A DNA stretch of 64,000 nt from positions 4,092,001-4,156,000 of the forward strand of contig JADPYG010000088.1 of assembly GCA_017654735.1 (NCBI GenBank). The letters run 5' to 3'. Both the position numbers and the translations under genes were made by a program. Positions 61,384 through 64,000 of this stretch are shown here, one piece after another (the stretch's first letter is position 1; every line of letters begins with the position of its first letter). This DNA is from Vishniacozyma victoriae (Eukaryota > Basidiomycota > Tremellomycetes > Tremellales > Bulleribasidiaceae). Below the pieces are notes generated by a model. That model saw only the letters and a program-made list of their open reading frames with translations, did no database searches and was not told the DNA's origin.

Positions 61384-64000
61384 TCAAGGTCTTCTGGAGA
61401 CAGCCTGCCTAGCACTGGCAGCATCAATCCTAGCTTTGAGAGCAGTAAGCTGACTACTATCACCGCGTCGACTAGCCCCGGCGCCAGCTGACAACTTGCC
61501 AGTACTGGTAGAAGGAACAGGCATTCTGGACACCCCAGGCCTCGGTAAAGCGGAAGTGCCGGATACAGGCCGGGCGGTAGTAGGGGGAATCGATGATTTC
61601 GAAGCAGTAGGGCGGATCAAGGATCGAGCAACAGTCTGGGCGGGAGTGGAAGCTGCTCGAGATTTGAGAGCCGTAGTATCTCGCTTGGAGGGGGAGGTCG
61701 GTGCCATAGACATCTTGCCTGGAACAGCTCGGGAAGATGGCTTAGGTAGACCGCCGGTAGCGGAAGCGACAGGTCGAGCAAGTCGATTGGTCTGGGCAGC
61801 TTCTCCTCCAAAAGCCCTTGGTGCAGTGGTCGATGCGAAAGGTCGAGTGAGACCTGGGCGAGTTGTCGAAGTAGCGGAAACTCGGGAAGAGGCGGGAGGG
61901 AGCGATGATTTGGCAGGGACTGGTGGAGGAGCCATAGAAGTAGGCCTGAAACTAGCAGGTCGGGCTGGGGGACCCATAGTCCCCGGCGCAGCTCGTGAGG
62001 CAGGTACGGCTCGACTGGCAGAGGGCAGTGCGGGAGGACCAGTTCTAGCGGATCCGGCTCGTGGAAGGGCTGTTCGAGGGGGAGGTGGCATCATTGATCT
62101 TGCGGATGGTGCGCCAGCTGGTGCCGGTCTTGAAGCCGGAACAGCTGTTCTTGCGGCAGCTTCGGGTCGAGGTCTGGTCAAGCCAGTCTGACGCTGGGCG
62201 CTGATGATATCGGCGGGATGCATTGCGCTTCGAGTCCTCTCCCTTTGTGCCGTTGGTTTCGGGAGCTCCATCTTCGGATGAGATGCGCTAGCTGGCATAG
62301 GCAAGGCGCCGGCAGAAAGTGATGGTCTTCGTGTCGAGATCGGAGCTGGAGCCAATCGGGAGGCGGCCGGTGCCATGATAGGCTGCATCGAGGGAACCGC
62401 AGTACGAGTAGCGGGTTGTTGTCTGACCGGTGACATGCGTCGTTGTGGGCTTACGGTGGAATGGGGTTTGCCGGGACTGCCCAGTGCAGAGAGAAGTCGA
62501 TCACGAGGTAACATCGCCTGTACGACAGGCTTGGCAGTCGATCGAGCAGGCGAACCCAGATTCATGGTCTTGACACTAGCAGAGGTCGTCCTCATGTGCG
62601 TTCCCAGCGATTTAGTCCTAGGTCGTAGATCAGGGGGTAAGATATTCCCCATACCCATAATACTCCTGCTCCATCAGTTCCTGATCAGATAACACGAAAT
62701 AATCCACTTACTCGTCCAAATCGATGGCAGACCCATGCAGAAGATCCTCGAAACTCTCTTCAGTCCCTGATGGTCGTTTGGGCTTGGTCATCCTGGCCAT
62801 CATCTGATTAATATCGAGGGTCATATCTGCGTCTTTCGATGGGCTTGGCTGTTTCCTAGGTGTCTTTCGAGTCATGGTAGGAGGAGGCGGACTGGCGAAT
62901 AAAACGCTATCGCCTTCGGACATTGGTAGTGATTGGCGCATGAATTGATGCTCGTCCCCCATCAGGTGGGCCATTCGGGTAGGACTTCTGGGCATAACGG
63001 TGGATGCATCCATATCGACAGCTTGTCTCCTTGGCGTCTTTCGGATGTTTGGCAGAGGCGGGCTGTCAAACAAGATACTGTCTCCTTCAGACATTGGTAG
63101 CGATTGTCGCATGAGTTGGTGTTCATCCCCCATCAAATGAGCCATTCGAGTAGGACTTCGAGGCATGACGGTGGAGATGTCCATCATCTCGGCACGTCCT
63201 CTTGGCGTCTTGCTAGCATTCGGTGCTGGCGGGGTGTCGAATAGTATACTAGGCCCTTCAGACATCGGCAGCGATTGTCGCAGGAGCTGATGCTCATCGT
63301 CCATCAAGTGTCCAAATCGAGCGGGACTTCGTGGTAAGAGGGTCGATACGTCCAGAGCGGCCTCTTCGCCTAATCGGGACAAGAGGTTGTGGGAAGATGA
63401 TGCTGGAAAGGTGCGTTTCGTTTTTGTTGGGGAAGAGGATGAAGGTGGTTTGATAGGTGATCTAGTTGTTCGGAAAGGAGTGGGGTGCTCCGACTTGATG
63501 GGCGATCTCTCCCGTCTTGGAGTAGGCTCGAGCTTCACAGGTGACATCCTCTCCTTATCCCTAGTCGTAGGGAATCCCCTACCCACGCTAGCCTTGAATT
63601 CCGTGGATTCATCCATTTCCAAACTCATCAAATCCGGCATCGACATATCGGCAATCATCGATTGTGAGATATTCATCTCCGGGTGATGATGTTGAGGCAT
63701 CAAGCAAGATTCGTCGGCGGCAGCTGCGGGAGTGGGGCTGAGGAGCGGTCGATATTGGGTCTCTTTGGGGAGTTCTGTGGTTTGGCGAGCTGGCGAAGCC
63801 GGTAGAGGGAGTTTAGCGGGTGAGAGGTGTTTACCGGGAGAACGAAGGAGGCGGGAGGAAGGGAGGTAGTTGTCTGTGTGTTTGTTTGGAGATCGTTTCA
63901 TGGGGCTGGTCCTCTTGAAGTCATCGTCAATGGCACCAGATGAAGACTGTGATTGATGAGTGCTGGTGAACGCCTGTTCCTCAGGTCGAGACGGGCGGGT
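61384..64000 (-). CDS. Pro/Ser/Arg-rich protein with three tandem repeats (5' end outside window)
   Basis: The reading frame is open through 64000, so the start lies beyond the window. One intron near 62660-62710 joins SAIDLDE to SIMGMGNILPPDLRPRTKSL. The first part has many CDK-like sites (MSPVKLEP, RSPIKSEH, RSPIKPP). Residues coded at 62880-63358 form three tandem ~57-residue units, each reading like MPRSPTRMAHLMGDEHQ, then RQSLPMSEGDSILFDSPP. The second exon is a long basic Pro/Ala/Ser/Arg-rich region ending in a helix LTALKARIDAASARQAVSRR. No known domain is recognised. Composition resembles microtubule- or mitosis-linked disordered proteins, which is inference. Confidence 0.7.
62880..63358 (-). 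repeat. Three tandem coding repeats, period about 170 bp
   Basis: Within the last gene, three copies share S-x-x-[LM]-PRSP-[AT]-R at the N-terminal side, then the invariant RQSLPMSEG and ILFD/VLFA followed by [ST]PP. Copy 1 (rightmost, 63229-63358) is the most diverged; copies 2 and 3 are nearly identical over 40 residues. The repeats are visible at DNA level too, so at least one duplication is recent. Confidence 0.8.

Noticed and set aside
61496..62191. 231-codon plus-strand frame
   Set aside because: Shadow of the Pro/Ala/Arg-rich minus-strand gene.

Overview
The window is nuclear DNA of a basidiomycete yeast or fungus, most likely a tremellomycete of the Cryptococcus/Kwoniella kind. It holds about 31 protein genes on both strands, roughly one per 2 kb. 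Nearly all are split by many very small introns (about 35-75 nt) with GT..AG ends and a CTGAT/CTGAC/CTAAT branch site just before the acceptor. Most products match eukaryotic families. One tRNA gene with a tiny anticodon-loop intron is present. No rRNA, CRISPR array or transposon was seen. Coding spans run from start to stop codon with introns inside. Exon joins were checked by eye where stated, and family calls rest on recognised motifs, not on a search.

Layout. 1-15 kb is housekeeping: a partial PI4P 5-kinase (MSS4 type), IBA57, a type II NADH dehydrogenase, an Ap4A phosphorylase, a mitochondrial-carrier-like protein, the ribosome-biogenesis proteins LCP5 and JIP5, and an arrestin-like protein.

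15.1-29.6 kb is the accessory part and the most interesting stretch: a contiguous set that looks like a carbohydrate/sugar-acid catabolic cluster. It has a DHDPS-family 2-keto-3-deoxy-sugar-acid aldolase, a divergently transcribed Zn2Cys6 regulator, a D-Ala-D-Ala-ligase-like ATP-grasp enzyme, a GH1 beta-glycosidase without a signal peptide, a DgoD-type sugar-acid dehydratase of the enolase superfamily, and two tandem secreted GH105 unsaturated-uronyl hydrolases. A plausible reading is that the secreted GH105 enzymes trim pectin oligomers, GH1 frees hexose inside the cell, and the dehydratase plus aldolase turn the derived aldonate into pyruvate and a glyceraldehyde-type product under the local regulator. 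The ATP-grasp enzyme is unexplained. Several cluster promoters share ACCCCT elements and TATA boxes.

30-36 kb holds a coiled-coil protein, a secreted cysteine-containing protein, a pepsin-type protease, a SAM methyltransferase and tRNA-Cys. 36-64 kb returns to core functions: an RRN6-like Pol I factor, an intronless orphan, NOB1, proteasome alpha-7 (PRE10 type), SPT3, a CDT2-like WD40 protein, acireductone dioxygenase, an unknown protein, a DUF2433-RRM fusion, PUS7, a GCKIII/KIC1-type kinase, and a repeat-bearing proline/serine/basic protein that runs off the right edge.
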